DNA of 64,000 bases from Spirosoma foliorum. GTDB lineage: Bacteria; Bacteroidota; Bacteroidia; Cytophagales; Spirosomataceae. Below are positions 17,237 through 25,577 of the stretch, piece after piece. The notes beneath the pieces are model-generated. The model did no database searches and was not told where the DNA came from. It saw only the letters and a program-made list of their open reading frames with translations. Each line of letters begins with the position of its first letter. The stretch's first letter is position 1. The DNA is taken from contig NZ_CP059732.1 in assembly GCF_014117325.1 (NCBI RefSeq), positions 2,170,001-2,234,000 on the forward strand, in the 5' to 3' direction. Position numbers and translations under genes: made by a program.

Positions 17237-17629
17237 ATGTCCAATTCGGCTAAAACCTCCAAAGCCAAGCGCACAGCCTCGCAATCTCCCACCTCTGCCG
17301 AGCGCAAGCCTGCTTTATCCATCATCAAAGACATTCAGCGACAAACCCGACGCCAATACACCGCTGAAGAAAAGATTCGCATTGTGCTAGAAGGCTTGCA
17401 AGGCGAACAGTCAGTAGCTGAGATCTGTCGGCGGGAAGGGCTCAACACCAACATTTATTACCGCTGGAGTAAAGAGTTTCTCGAAGCGGGTAAGAAACGA
17501 CTGGCGGGTGATACAACTCGAGAAGCCACCGCTCCCGAAGTGCAGTCCATCAAGTCCGAAAATGAGGCTCTTAAACAGCTGGTAGCCGAACTGAGCTTAG
17601 AGAATCGGGTATTAAAAAAAAAGCCTTAA
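17237..17629 (+). CDS. IS3-family orfA
   Basis: ATG at 17237 gives MSNSAKTSKAKRTASQS and a helix-turn-helix domain (TAEEKIRIVLEGLQGEQSVA, then ICRREGLNTNIYYRWSKEFL). A leucine-zipper-like helix follows (SENEALKQLVAELSLENRVLKKK). The HTH binds the IS ends. The reading ends just after a nine-A run at which ribosomes can slip into orfB. Confidence 0.85.
   Translation: MSNSAKTSKAKRTASQSPTSAERKPALSIIKDIQRQTRRQYTAEEKIRIVLEGLQGEQSVAEICRREGLNTNIYYRWSKEFLEAGKKRLAGDTTREATAPEVQSIKSENEALKQLVAELSLENRVLKKKP
17614..17622 (+). other. A9 slippery site for -1 frameshifting between orfA and orfB
   Basis: Nine A lie directly before the orfA stop. Slipping back one base continues as KKALRPTINPDHH into orfB without a stop, giving the OrfAB transposase that is normal for IS3 elements. 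Confidence 0.75.
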
Positions 17630-17655
17630 GGCCGACGATTAACCCCGATCATCAC

Positions 17656-18630
17656 ATGACTCAGTCCGAGAAAATGGAGATTATAAGCTTAGTCGAACAG
17701 TCACCCATCAGTGTAAAGGCCACGTTACAGGAACTGGGGATCAACCGAGCTACTTTTTACAGCTGGTATAAGCGTTATTTAAGCGCTGGCTTTGATGGCT
17801 TGGCCGATCAACCTTGCCGTCGTACAAGCATCTGGAATCAACTACCAATCGGCGAAAAAAATCGGATTGTTGAGCTAGCTTTAGATCGACCTGACCTTTC
17901 CAGTCGCGAACTGGCTTGCTATATCGTTGATAATGAGCAGTGGTTTGTCTCCGAATCCACCGTTTACCGGGTTCTCAAAAGTCGGGGGCTAATCACTACC
18001 CCTGCTTATCGGTTGATGGAAGCGGCTGACCACTTCTATAATCCGACCACGGCTCCCAATCAACTCTGGCAGACTGACTTCACCTATTTCAAGATCAAGC
18101 ACTGGGGTTGGTATTATCTGTCGACGGTATTGGATGATTATTCTCGGTACATCTTAGCTTGGGAATTATGTCCGGGCATGCAAGCGACAGATGTAGAGCG
18201 AACCGTGCAAGCTGCTCTGAAAGCGAGTAGTCTGAAAAGTGGTCAGCGGCCTCGTATGCTCTCCGACAATGGTTCGGCTTATGTATCTCGCTATCTAAAG
18301 GATTATCTGAAAGGAGAAAGCATCGATCATATTCGTAGCGCTCCCTTTCATCCGATGACCCAAGGAAAGATCGAGCGGTATCATCGATCCATGAAAAACG
18401 TGCTGTTATTAGAACACTACTATAGTCCGGATGAGTTGAGAGAACGCCTAACGGAGTGGGTAGACTATTATAATCATCAACGCTACCATGAATCACTGGA
18501 CAACGTACGGCCAGCCGATGCGTACTGGGGCCGTCAAGAGCAGATCTTGGCTAGTCGGCAAAAAACGAAGCAGCTAAGTTTGTCCCAACGCCGGAAAAAT
18601 CATATTTTTCAGCGAGCCCAAAGTGGCTAA
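17656..18630 (+). CDS. IS3-family orfB, DDE integrase-core transposase
   Basis: A 324-residue protein with an N-terminal HTH_21-like region (GINRATFYSWYKRYLSAG) and an rve catalytic core. The three catalytic acids are visible in WQTDFTYFKIKHWG, LSDNGSAYVSRYLK and GKIERYHRSMK. A C-terminal WVDYYNHQRYHESLDNVRP is typical for IS3/IS481-type integrases. Intact; probably the source of activity that could move the MITE at 4864-5025. Confidence 0.9.
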   Translation: MTQSEKMEIISLVEQSPISVKATLQELGINRATFYSWYKRYLSAGFDGLADQPCRRTSIWNQLPIGEKNRIVELALDRPDLSSRELACYIVDNEQWFVSESTVYRVLKSRGLITTPAYRLMEAADHFYNPTTAPNQLWQTDFTYFKIKHWGWYYLSTVLDDYSRYILAWELCPGMQATDVERTVQAALKASSLKSGQRPRMLSDNGSAYVSRYLKDYLKGESIDHIRSAPFHPMTQGKIERYHRSMKNVLLLEHYYSPDELRERLTEWVDYYNHQRYHESLDNVRPADAYWGRQEQILASRQKTKQLSLSQRRKNHIFQRAQSG

Positions 18631-18844
18631 AACCATCTCTTCTCTTTTCACCCGCGTCTGTCCACTTTCATTTGACGACATACATCGGACTTAAAATCGA
18701 ACGAGGTGGTTAGTAAAAATAGGCCAGATAGGGCCGAATACACGGTTAAAGTTGATAACTTGTTTATGGTAGTTGTTGTGATTAAAAAAGTAAATTGGTT
18801 GATTATGAGTTGATCAGGAGAGAAGCTCAGCTCTGATGTTAAGT

Positions 18845-18871
18845 CCCTTCCCTGATTTTTCAGGGGAGGGG
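18845..18871 (-). terminator. hairpin after the hemerythrin gene
   Basis: CCCTTCCCTGA at 18845-18855 pairs with TCAGGGGAGGGG at 18860-18871 around a short T loop, 15 bases beyond the hemerythrin stop. There is no long U-tract on the minus strand. Confidence 0.5.
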
Positions 18872-18885
18872 TTGGGGTAAAACTA

Positions 18886-19557
18886 TCAGGCTACCTCCAG
18901 AGCAGCATGTATTTTCGTCAGACGCTCGGACGGCAACTCTTCTCTGGCCATTTGCAGGAAGGAATCGAATACAAAAACCGGTGCGCCCTGTTTAACGCCT
19001 GACAGCCATTCAATTACTTCCTTGTCATTGATGGAACGCATCATCCATCGGCTTTCGGCCATTAGCGTCTGAGGTGAAATTGCCTCAATAATCTCGTGCT
19101 CCATATGCCGAATTTCTTCATCGGTATAATGCTTCCAGAGCAGATAGATCAGCACAGTCTCCTCTTTATTCATGTGGTAGAGATTAAAGCCAATGAACTC
19201 GCTGAAGGCGAAGTGAATACGTTGACCAATCGCTTCCAGCTGATTCTCAGACGTAGTGGTCCGCCATTCCTGAATGTGATCAAAAAGCGACTGAGTTAAG
19301 CGGTGATCGATCTCATGATCTTTTTCCAGCTCATCAATGAGTTGCGCGTTCTGTTTGCGGATGTGCGGTAGAATAAACCGATCCTCATGTTCGGCGTGTT
19401 CATCGAAAAAATGAAGTGCCTGCTCTAACTGATCGATAGTTTCGCCTGCTTCTGACTGCGAAAAATCGGTTTGCTGTAAACGAATAGCCGTATCGTACAG
19501 CATGCCACGAAGGCCTTTATGAATTTGATTAAATACGTTGTAACGCTGATTTTGCAT
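18886..19557 (-). CDS. hemerythrin HHE-domain protein
   Basis: A 223-residue protein with the metal-ligand spacing of bacterial hemerythrin-like domains. His14 (QIHKGLRGML), FFDEHAEHEDRFILPHI with three His and Glu/Asp, and the pair ELEKDHEIDH supply ligands. GFNLYHMNKEETVLIYLLW gives the distal His and Glu. These bind a di-iron centre and sense or carry oxygen, NO or peroxide. The C-terminal part (MRSINDKEVIEWLSGVKQG) may mediate contacts. Same strand as the RidA and VOC genes upstream. Confidence 0.8.
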   Translation of the reverse strand: MQNQRYNVFNQIHKGLRGMLYDTAIRLQQTDFSQSEAGETIDQLEQALHFFDEHAEHEDRFILPHIRKQNAQLIDELEKDHEIDHRLTQSLFDHIQEWRTTTSENQLEAIGQRIHFAFSEFIGFNLYHMNKEETVLIYLLWKHYTDEEIRHMEHEIIEAISPQTLMAESRWMMRSINDKEVIEWLSGVKQGAPVFVFDSFLQMAREELPSERLTKIHAALEVA

Positions 19558-19742
19558 GATCTTTTTGGTATGTAGAGGGTGAACTAATGGATGAATAATC
19601 GGAGGTTGGTGTGGTCAGCCCAGATGGCAGTGCTTTCTCGACAGCGACAATCTGATGGCTGATACACGGATGTTTGCGAAGGCATGATAACCCGCAAGCC
19701 CCGGCAGAACGTTGACTGGATCGGCACATAGTGTACAGACGT

Positions 19743-20135
19743 TTACTTGACGGCTGTTGCTTCAATCTCAATCCTGAGCTGCGGAAATGCCAGTGCGTTG
19801 ACTTCGGTTAATGTGCTCGATGGCACACAGTCTGCCCGTTGCAATCGGTTCATTACCTGACCGTAAGCCGCAAAAAACTGCTCAATTGAGGTCGTATAGA
19901 AGTTTAGGCGCACTACGTTTTTCAGGGAGTAGCCCGCTTGTTGCAAGACCGTGTCCAGATTATCGAAACACAGACCGATTTGCTCCTCCATCGTGCCGTC
20001 AACGGGTTGGCCTTGTGCATTTATTGCAGCCTGTCCGGCACAATACAGCGTATGGGTTGCGAGAGGGATTTCTACTGCCTGGGTATAGCCTAAGTGGTCT
20101 TGCCATTGCCAGGGATTGATAACTGTTTTGTTCAT
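19743..20135 (-). CDS. RidA/YjgF/YER057c/UK114-family protein
   Basis: A 130-residue RidA-like protein. Conserved blocks are HTLYCAGQAAINAQGQPV, QIGLCFDNLDTVLQQAGYSL, VVRLNFYTTSIEQFFAAY and the C-terminal STLTEVNALAFPQLRIEIEA. Canonical RidA enzymes hydrolyse reactive enamine/imine products of PLP enzymes and carry an Arg that binds the carboxylate. Here that position is not obviously Arg, so it may be a member with another role. Between the VOC and hemerythrin genes. Confidence 0.8.
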   Translation of the reverse strand: MNKTVINPWQWQDHLGYTQAVEIPLATHTLYCAGQAAINAQGQPVDGTMEEQIGLCFDNLDTVLQQAGYSLKNVVRLNFYTTSIEQFFAAYGQVMNRLQRADCVPSSTLTEVNALAFPQLRIEIEATAVK

Positions 20136-20184
20136 GGGTATTGTTGTTTAAAAGAGGAAATTGTAGCTGGAAATTTGTTAATAC

Positions 20185-20919
20185 TTATGAAACCAGTGCT
20201 TTTACCGGTTCAGGCATGGTGCGATAATTACCCGCAGCGTAGCCAATAGGCAGTTGGTTTACTTCGAACGAATAGAGTTCGTGGATGGCTTCGTCGGCTC
20301 CGGTAGTAAATCGAACCCGGCAATAAGTCAGCCCTGCCTGCGTGTTCGAAAAAAGCCAGGTACGGCCCAGTTTCGCGAGTATAAAGAGACCATTATCATC
20401 GCCCAATGCATTGAAATCGAGTATTGGTTTCGTTTTGCAAAACTGCTCCACTCGAAAACGGCGTTGAATTTCTCGGGCTGTGTAAGCTACATCCTGGGTT
20501 GGTAGACCGATCTCGCTGACACACTGAAATAAATCCGAAAAGGTTAGGTTTGGATCATTCAGATTAAGGTCAGTTCGGGCAATGAACTCCAGCAGATTTC
20601 CGCAGGGATCGTAGAAATAACAGGCTTTTGCGCGCCAGTCAGGAAAATAGGCAATGGTTTTTCCGGGTTCCTGCGTCGATAAATAATCCAGATCGTAATA
20701 ATACATAAGCACATCAAGCGAATCGCACGGTACGTTGATCGCGACGTGATAAGGAGCCACTGGCTTGTCGACGAGCTGAAACGTGAGCTGAGTGAAACCA
20801 ACCAGCACCGTCAGATGGGCGACGGAACGACTTAAGAGGGGCAGTCCAAGACGACCGACGTAGAAAAGGCGAATGGCCTCCAGGTTATTTGTATACAGAT
20901 CAAGTTCAAGGATTTTCAT
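20185..20919 (-). CDS. VOC-family (glyoxalase-like) protein
   Basis: A 244-residue protein. The first half is a vicinal-oxygen-chelate domain: LELDLYTNNLEAIRLFYVGR, then VAPYHVAINVPC and CYFYDPCGNLLEFIAR. A Glu and His in these strands can be metal ligands. The second half is a degenerate repeat with fewer recognisable strands. VOC proteins include dioxygenases, isomerases and resistance proteins; the substrate cannot be inferred. Same strand as the RidA gene with a 49-base gap. Confidence 0.75.
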   Translation of the reverse strand: MKILELDLYTNNLEAIRLFYVGRLGLPLLSRSVAHLTVLVGFTQLTFQLVDKPVAPYHVAINVPCDSLDVLMYYYDLDYLSTQEPGKTIAYFPDWRAKACYFYDPCGNLLEFIARTDLNLNDPNLTFSDLFQCVSEIGLPTQDVAYTAREIQRRFRVEQFCKTKPILDFNALGDDNGLFILAKLGRTWLFSNTQAGLTYCRVRFTTGADEAIHELYSFEVNQLPIGYAAGNYRTMPEPVKALVS

Positions 20920-21163
20920 AAAAAAGAGGATAAGAGAATTGGCGACTGACGAATTGATTTCTGTCCTGATTGCTTACTCAAAACTAGTTGGCTCAACTGC
21001 CTAAACACAGGTAGTTGTGTATGAACTGGCGAAAGCAACGTATGAACTGCGATTCGGATGCTTGTAATGTTTAGTTGGTTTATTATCAACGCTCTACGTA
21101 TCAGTTTGTCCACCTTTCTGCTTTTCTGAAGGTATGCGTAGCAGCTACTACCCGACGGTTGAA

Positions 21164-22048
21164 TTACTTCAATGAGCGGAAGTACTGATAGAGTGACGCT
21201 AACTCAATGTCGCTGTAGGCAGCAGTCATTTTCCACGGCATGTGATCGTTGTTAATCTGGTGACCGTTTGGCGTTTTGCCGGTGCGCAATGTATGGACAA
21301 ACTGATCCAGTGTCCAGCGTCCAGTCGCGCCGGTGCTGGTTAGGTTGGGGGTAGGAGGGAAGCCTGGTGCTACAGGATCACCGCCTTTCAGATCGGGCCT
21401 GTGGCAACCTGTACACGTAATTGACAGATACTTTCCTTGTCCGATACCCAGCGTTGTATCGGCGCGGGCAACCATCGGTTTTTGATGATCAATCATTTCG
21501 ACGGGCAATAGCGGCATTTTGCCTAAGTAGGTCATTACCTTTGCCACTGGCCCGATATCATGGCCGGGGAGTTCGTTGTCGACAGCAGGCACTTGTTGAC
21601 AGTAGGCAATCAACGCCTGTAGATCTGGCTCGGCCAGCACTGTGCTTTCGTGTGAAGGCATAAACAACAATGGCCGCCCCTTGCGGTCAACGCCATGACG
21701 TAGCGCCATCAGCCAGTCGGAGGTGCTGTAATCGGCGGGTCGACCACCTTTGCCTCGTGTCAGGTTCGCGGCTACAATCCTGCCAATAGGCCCGTCGTTC
21801 ATAAAGATTTTTCCTGCTAGATTTTTGCCATGGCAATCGGTACAGCCTTTAATGGTGGCCAAGTGTTCTCCCCGTTGCAGAGTGGCTTTGTCGGTCGGTA
21901 TAGCTAGGTTCTCGGTAGTAAACGAGTACGGCTTTTGGATTCGCTGATTGATATTGTGTGAAATCGTAAAATAGGCAACTACGACTAAGAGAATCAGGGT
22001 GAGGAAAATGCCACCGATCCATTTTCCGAGGGTACGAAGTTTGTTCAT
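21164..22048 (-). CDS. membrane-anchored dihaem cytochrome c
   Basis: ATG at 22048 (rather than 22075) begins MNKLRTLGKWIGGIF, leading into one membrane span at about residues 10-30 that anchors the protein with its haem domains outside. Two c-type haem sites are seen, CTDCH at residues 69-73 and CTGCH at 212-216, each followed by a domain of about 100 residues. This two-domain cytochrome resembles electron-donor subunits of dehydrogenases. No oxidase or dehydrogenase gene is next to it, so its partner is unknown. Confidence 0.8.
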   Translation of the reverse strand: MNKLRTLGKWIGGIFLTLILLVVVAYFTISHNINQRIQKPYSFTTENLAIPTDKATLQRGEHLATIKGCTDCHGKNLAGKIFMNDGPIGRIVAANLTRGKGGRPADYSTSDWLMALRHGVDRKGRPLLFMPSHESTVLAEPDLQALIAYCQQVPAVDNELPGHDIGPVAKVMTYLGKMPLLPVEMIDHQKPMVARADTTLGIGQGKYLSITCTGCHRPDLKGGDPVAPGFPPTPNLTSTGATGRWTLDQFVHTLRTGKTPNGHQINNDHMPWKMTAAYSDIELASLYQYFRSLK

Positions 22049-22227
22049 GTGAGGATTGTTTACAGATCGACCCAAAAGTAGTGGAGCTATGGGGCCAATT
22101 GAAGAGTGAGTTGTATGGACTGGTCAGGTAACCGGATGAACCGTAGTAAGAACTGACTGAACAGTGATTGGATAAACCAGTATCTGGTATATTACCAGCT
22201 GGTTTCTGATGGGGCCTCAAAGGCGAT

Positions 22228-22371
22228 ATGCAGGCATTGATCGTACAAAAGCCGTCATCTCTGATTGATGAATCATCCATTCAGGCAGGGCAATTTGTTA
22301 ATGAACGGTCTAAAGTGTATCGGTATCTACAGATTAACTACCGTAAACTTGTCAAACTGATTCGTGATTAA
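22228..22371 (+). CDS. possible small protein (47 aa) beside an IS
   Basis: ATG at 22228 opens 47 codons ending in TAA at 22369-22371, two bases before the target duplication of the next IS. The product is polar with a basic C-terminal helix (YLQINYRKLVKLIRD). No family recognised; it may be the end of a lost gene. Confidence 0.25.
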   Translation: MQALIVQKPSSLIDESSIQAGQFVNERSKVYRYLQINYRKLVKLIRD

Positions 22372-22377
22372 CTAAAT

Positions 22378-23429
22378 TAGGACTTACGCAAAGGCAACTG
22401 AAGGATTCGCCAACTCTTGACGAAGGTAAGCATCTAATAAGCCTTGTTTGAGTTGGTAAACCGTTTTCTTAGTCTGATAAGCCAACTGTTTAAAACGTAA
22501 CCAAGTCAGAGCCGCTAAGCCAATGTGATTGCGTTGACTACGAGCTAATCGACATTGACAACATTCCAGACCCGTGATCTGCTTATCTTCTCGATGAAAC
22601 TGCTCAATTGTCCAACGAATACCACTTTTTTCTTCAGCGGCACTCGTCTCATTTTGAGCTAAATCGTTGGTGACGATATAGTCCGTCCGGTGGGTAGACA
22701 CCAGTACGCGGAACAGTTTAAGATAGGTGTTTTGAGGCATCTTGTGTACTTTAACCAGCTTACCCTGCTGCACCTGTTGAGCTGACCAGCTCAGATAGCT
22801 GACAGGTTGATACGGTTCTTTGCCACCTGAATCATCGACCTTACGGTTGCTCTTGATAGGACAGTAAAACAGTTTTTCATTGGTAATGAGCCACTTGAAG
22901 AGGTCGGTCACAGCATACCAACTGTCCATTAAGACGATTCGATAACTGATCTGGCGGGGTGCTAGTTGGTTAAGCATGTCCAACACATGATCCAACTTGC
23001 TTTTTCCATCCTCATCGGGATTAAAAATACGGTAGTCAATGAGCCAGAACTGATTAATTTTAGGATTGAAGTAGACACAATTAACCACACCGATGCCTTT
23101 GATGATTCCATGAGCATTTCCACTGTATTGCCGACGAACCAGTTCAATTTTATGACTATGTTCTTTATTGAGCACGGTATCATCAAAGAGGATATAGCCA
23201 TCGGTATCCAGTTGAATTTGGTGGCGGACATGTTGCCAGACCTGGCGAGGTGCCACTCGGCTAGCTTTGAGAAAGTACTGCACATTGTCATGGGTGATCC
23301 CTTCCAGGTGATCAGCCAAGTAGGTAGCCGTATAGTTGATCTGGCTACTCAGTAGAAACTGTCCGTAAAGTTGTGCGGTGACCTTCAAGCTATTTTTTAT
23401 TTCAATTTACCACTTTTGCGTAAGTCCTA
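22378..23429. mobile_element. complete IS4-type insertion sequence, 1052 bp
   Basis: Ends TAGGACTTACGCAAA and its inverted copy TTTGCGTAAGTCCTA. Target duplication TAAAT (22373-22377 and 23430-23434). It contains one intact transposase gene. A related broken copy makes up the outer shell of 9320-11979. Confidence 0.88.
22384..23388 (-). CDS. IS4-family transposase
   Basis: An intact 334-residue DDE transposase. Catalytic blocks are ILFDDTVLNKEHSHK (first Asp), VLMDSWYAVTD (second Asp) and RWTIEQFHREDKQITG (Glu in the YREK-like motif). LIDYRIFNPDEDGKSKLDH and the basic C-terminal CQCRLARSQRNHIG are shared with the fragmentary copies at 9335-9611 and 11434-11939. It fills the element almost from end to end and carries no 16-bp insertion, so it serves as the reference for the damaged copies. 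Confidence 0.9.
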   Translation of the reverse strand: MKVTAQLYGQFLLSSQINYTATYLADHLEGITHDNVQYFLKASRVAPRQVWQHVRHQIQLDTDGYILFDDTVLNKEHSHKIELVRRQYSGNAHGIIKGIGVVNCVYFNPKINQFWLIDYRIFNPDEDGKSKLDHVLDMLNQLAPRQISYRIVLMDSWYAVTDLFKWLITNEKLFYCPIKSNRKVDDSGGKEPYQPVSYLSWSAQQVQQGKLVKVHKMPQNTYLKLFRVLVSTHRTDYIVTNDLAQNETSAAEEKSGIRWTIEQFHREDKQITGLECCQCRLARSQRNHIGLAALTWLRFKQLAYQTKKTVYQLKQGLLDAYLRQELANPSVAFA

Positions 23430-23466
23430 TAAATAACACCATAGGCTGCTTGGACAAGCGTCAGGC

Positions 23467-24243
23467 TTATTTTCCCATCCACTTTCGGAAGTCCGTGGCA
23501 CGTTCCCGGCTCACTAATACCTCGTCAGTAGGAGCCGGTTTCAACACCAGCTTCAGTTTATGATGGAAATAGGAATGGATTTGCTGTACTGAATTGATGC
23601 TGATCAGAAATTGACGATTGACACGGAAGAAGAGAGACGGATCAAGCATATCTTCTAACTCTTCGAGATTATAATCCAGTGAATATTTCTGGCCGCCGAG
23701 CGTCCGAAGCAGGGTGACCCGCTCTTCATAGTGGAAATAGGCAATATCAGTCACATCAATTGGTAGCCATTGTGAGAGATGTCGAACCAGAAAGCGACGC
23801 CGATAGTCAGCCGGTTGCGTTTGTTGGCGCAACTGCTGAATCAATGCATCGATGGCAATGACCTGGACTGGCTGAGAGTGGAGTCGGTGGTTGAGTTGAT
23901 CATATTTTTCCAGGCTGGCAGCCAGTTCCTGTTGCTTAATGGGCTTCAGCAGGTAATCTATGCTGTTGACTTTAAACGCTTTAATGGCATATTCATCGTA
24001 GGACGTGGTAAAAATGATTGGCGCCGAAACCGTCGTTTGGTCAAAAATCTCGAAACTTTGTCCATCGGCCAGTTCGATGTCCATGAAGATCAGGTCTAGG
24101 TCGGGAGCCGTTTTCAGATAAGCGACCGACGCTTCAACGCTAGGTGTGGTCTGAACAATTCTCACCTGTGGAGCCACTTCCGAAAGGAGTTCAGTTAACC
24201 GAAAGACCGCTAATTCTTCGTCTTCAATCAGTAGTACGTTCAT
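23467..24243 (-). CDS. LytTR-family response regulator
   Basis: A 258-residue regulator. The receiver domain has the acidic start LLIEDEELAVFR, the phospho-acceptor Asp55 in IFMDIELADG, and Lys100 in DYLLKPIK. A linker follows, then a LytTR DNA-binding domain from about residue 150 (IAYFHYEERVTLLRTLGGQKY, then LDPSLFFRVNRQFLISINSV). It pairs with the histidine kinase encoded just upstream at 24419-25513; together they form a LytS/LytTR system of the kind common in this phylum. Targets unknown. Confidence 0.9.
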   Translation of the reverse strand: MNVLLIEDEELAVFRLTELLSEVAPQVRIVQTTPSVEASVAYLKTAPDLDLIFMDIELADGQSFEIFDQTTVSAPIIFTTSYDEYAIKAFKVNSIDYLLKPIKQQELAASLEKYDQLNHRLHSQPVQVIAIDALIQQLRQQTQPADYRRRFLVRHLSQWLPIDVTDIAYFHYEERVTLLRTLGGQKYSLDYNLEELEDMLDPSLFFRVNRQFLISINSVQQIHSYFHHKLKLVLKPAPTDEVLVSRERATDFRKWMGK

Positions 24244-24418
24244 ATCGTGTCCGGCGTTGAGGAAGCTGCCGGTAGGCCAGGTGATTTGTTTCGAAGGTAA
24301 AGTAAGAAATGGATACGCGGAGGTCGAATAAGATCCTGTTCGAACTGATTAAATGCCAGCCCGAACCCGTCAAAAGTAGATTCCAGGCAGCCAAACCGTG
24401 GCATGCTGAAACGGGACC

Positions 24419-25513
24419 TTATATAGGTATAAGCGGCAGAGCGACAACAAATTGCCCGGCTTCTTCCCGCACCGACGGTTTGGCTTGCCCCAGCATTTCA
24501 TATTTGGCCATAATGTTAGCTAGCCCCACACCATTGGAAATGACGCCTTGTTTTTTCTGCTGTAGATTGTTGCGAACGTGCAGATTGGCCAATTCATCCG
24601 TCTGAATTTCAACCCGTAATGGCTTATTGGTTAGCACAATATTGTGTTTTACAGCATTTTCAACCAGTAATTGTAAGGTCAATGGAGGTAATTGATACCG
24701 GTTAAAGCGATGATCAACCTGAATGCTTAACTCGAAACCGGTACCATGACGAGTCTGGAGCAGATGCGCATATGAGTGGATAAATTCCAATTCTGTAGCT
24801 AAATCGGTTAGGTTTTGCTCGTTAGCGCGTAGAATGTAGCGATAGACGGAGCTAAGTTCTTCGGCAAAGGTTTCGGCCTGACGAGGGTTTTTGCGAATTA
24901 GCGCAATCAGCGAATTGAGACTGTTAAACAGAAAATGAGGGTTTACCTGCTGCTTCAACGCGTCGAGCTGACTCTGCATATTAGCCACCCGCAATTTCTC
25001 CCGTTCCTGCTCAGACTGGAGCAACTGAGCCTTATAGTGCGATGAATCCAGTCGATAGAACACTAATTCATAGACGGTCACGAAAAATAGCCCTATGAAA
25101 ATGGCATGGAAGAAATCAATCCCGTTCGGACTAAACCGAAACGCATGATTGCCCATACGAATCACTGTTGGGCGTTCACCAATCCGAAACCCAACAAATG
25201 TGCCCCGCGTGTAGCTATAGTGCATCAAATCGGCCGACCAGGAAAACAGCGTAGTCACCATGGTACAGGCCAACAGGGTAAGGCCCAGTCGATACGCAGG
25301 TTTGAGGTGGGCCAGCACTACGTATCGGCAATAGATATTGATGGCTCGATTCAGGTGCCAGATCAGGATAATCGACACGATGTTGAGACCAATCGAGGCC
25401 AATCCCTGCGAGGTTAGCGGTTGCTGAATCGTGTCATCGTCTAGAATAAACAGGATTGCCAGTAGGCTAATACCGACGACGCGTATCCAAAAATCGTGGA
25501 TCGGGCGGTTCAT
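24419..25513 (-). CDS. LytS-type sensor histidine kinase
   Basis: A 364-residue kinase. The N-terminal 160 residues hold several hydrophobic membrane spans (ISLLAILFIL, LNIVSIILIWHL, LTLLACTMVTTLF, IFIGLFFVTVYEL). The His_kinase domain follows with His193 in QQVNPHFLFNSLNSL. The HATPase domain ends with LLVENAVKHNIV and NGVGLANIMAKYEML. It phosphorylates the LytTR regulator encoded downstream after a 175-base gap. No extra-cytoplasmic sensor domain is seen, so the signal is probably sensed in the membrane. Confidence 0.88.
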   Translation of the reverse strand: MNRPIHDFWIRVVGISLLAILFILDDDTIQQPLTSQGLASIGLNIVSIILIWHLNRAINIYCRYVVLAHLKPAYRLGLTLLACTMVTTLFSWSADLMHYSYTRGTFVGFRIGERPTVIRMGNHAFRFSPNGIDFFHAIFIGLFFVTVYELVFYRLDSSHYKAQLLQSEQEREKLRVANMQSQLDALKQQVNPHFLFNSLNSLIALIRKNPRQAETFAEELSSVYRYILRANEQNLTDLATELEFIHSYAHLLQTRHGTGFELSIQVDHRFNRYQLPPLTLQLLVENAVKHNIVLTNKPLRVEIQTDELANLHVRNNLQQKKQGVISNGVGLANIMAKYEMLGQAKPSVREEAGQFVVALPLIPI

Positions 25514-25577
25514 GCGTTGATGGATGGAGACGTTAAAAATAGCTTATCAGCCTGATTAAACAAGGATGTTGTATCGC

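Larger units (their letters stand above)
17151..18684 (+). mobile_element. complete IS3-type insertion sequence, 1534 bp
   Basis: The terminal inverted repeats are TGTACGTCGTCAAATGAAAG at the left and the reverse of TGTATGTCGTCAAATGAAAG at the right. Inside are orfA and orfB in the -1 relation typical of IS3 elements. The base triplet CAG precedes this left end and two other copies of it. No target duplication is visible, so adjacent DNA may have been lost. It disrupts a Crp-type regulator. Confidence 0.85.

Noticed and set aside
21668..21680. GGCCGCCCC in the cytochrome c gene
   Set aside because: It is in frame (KGRPLLF) in an intact gene and does not extend to the 16-bp pattern.
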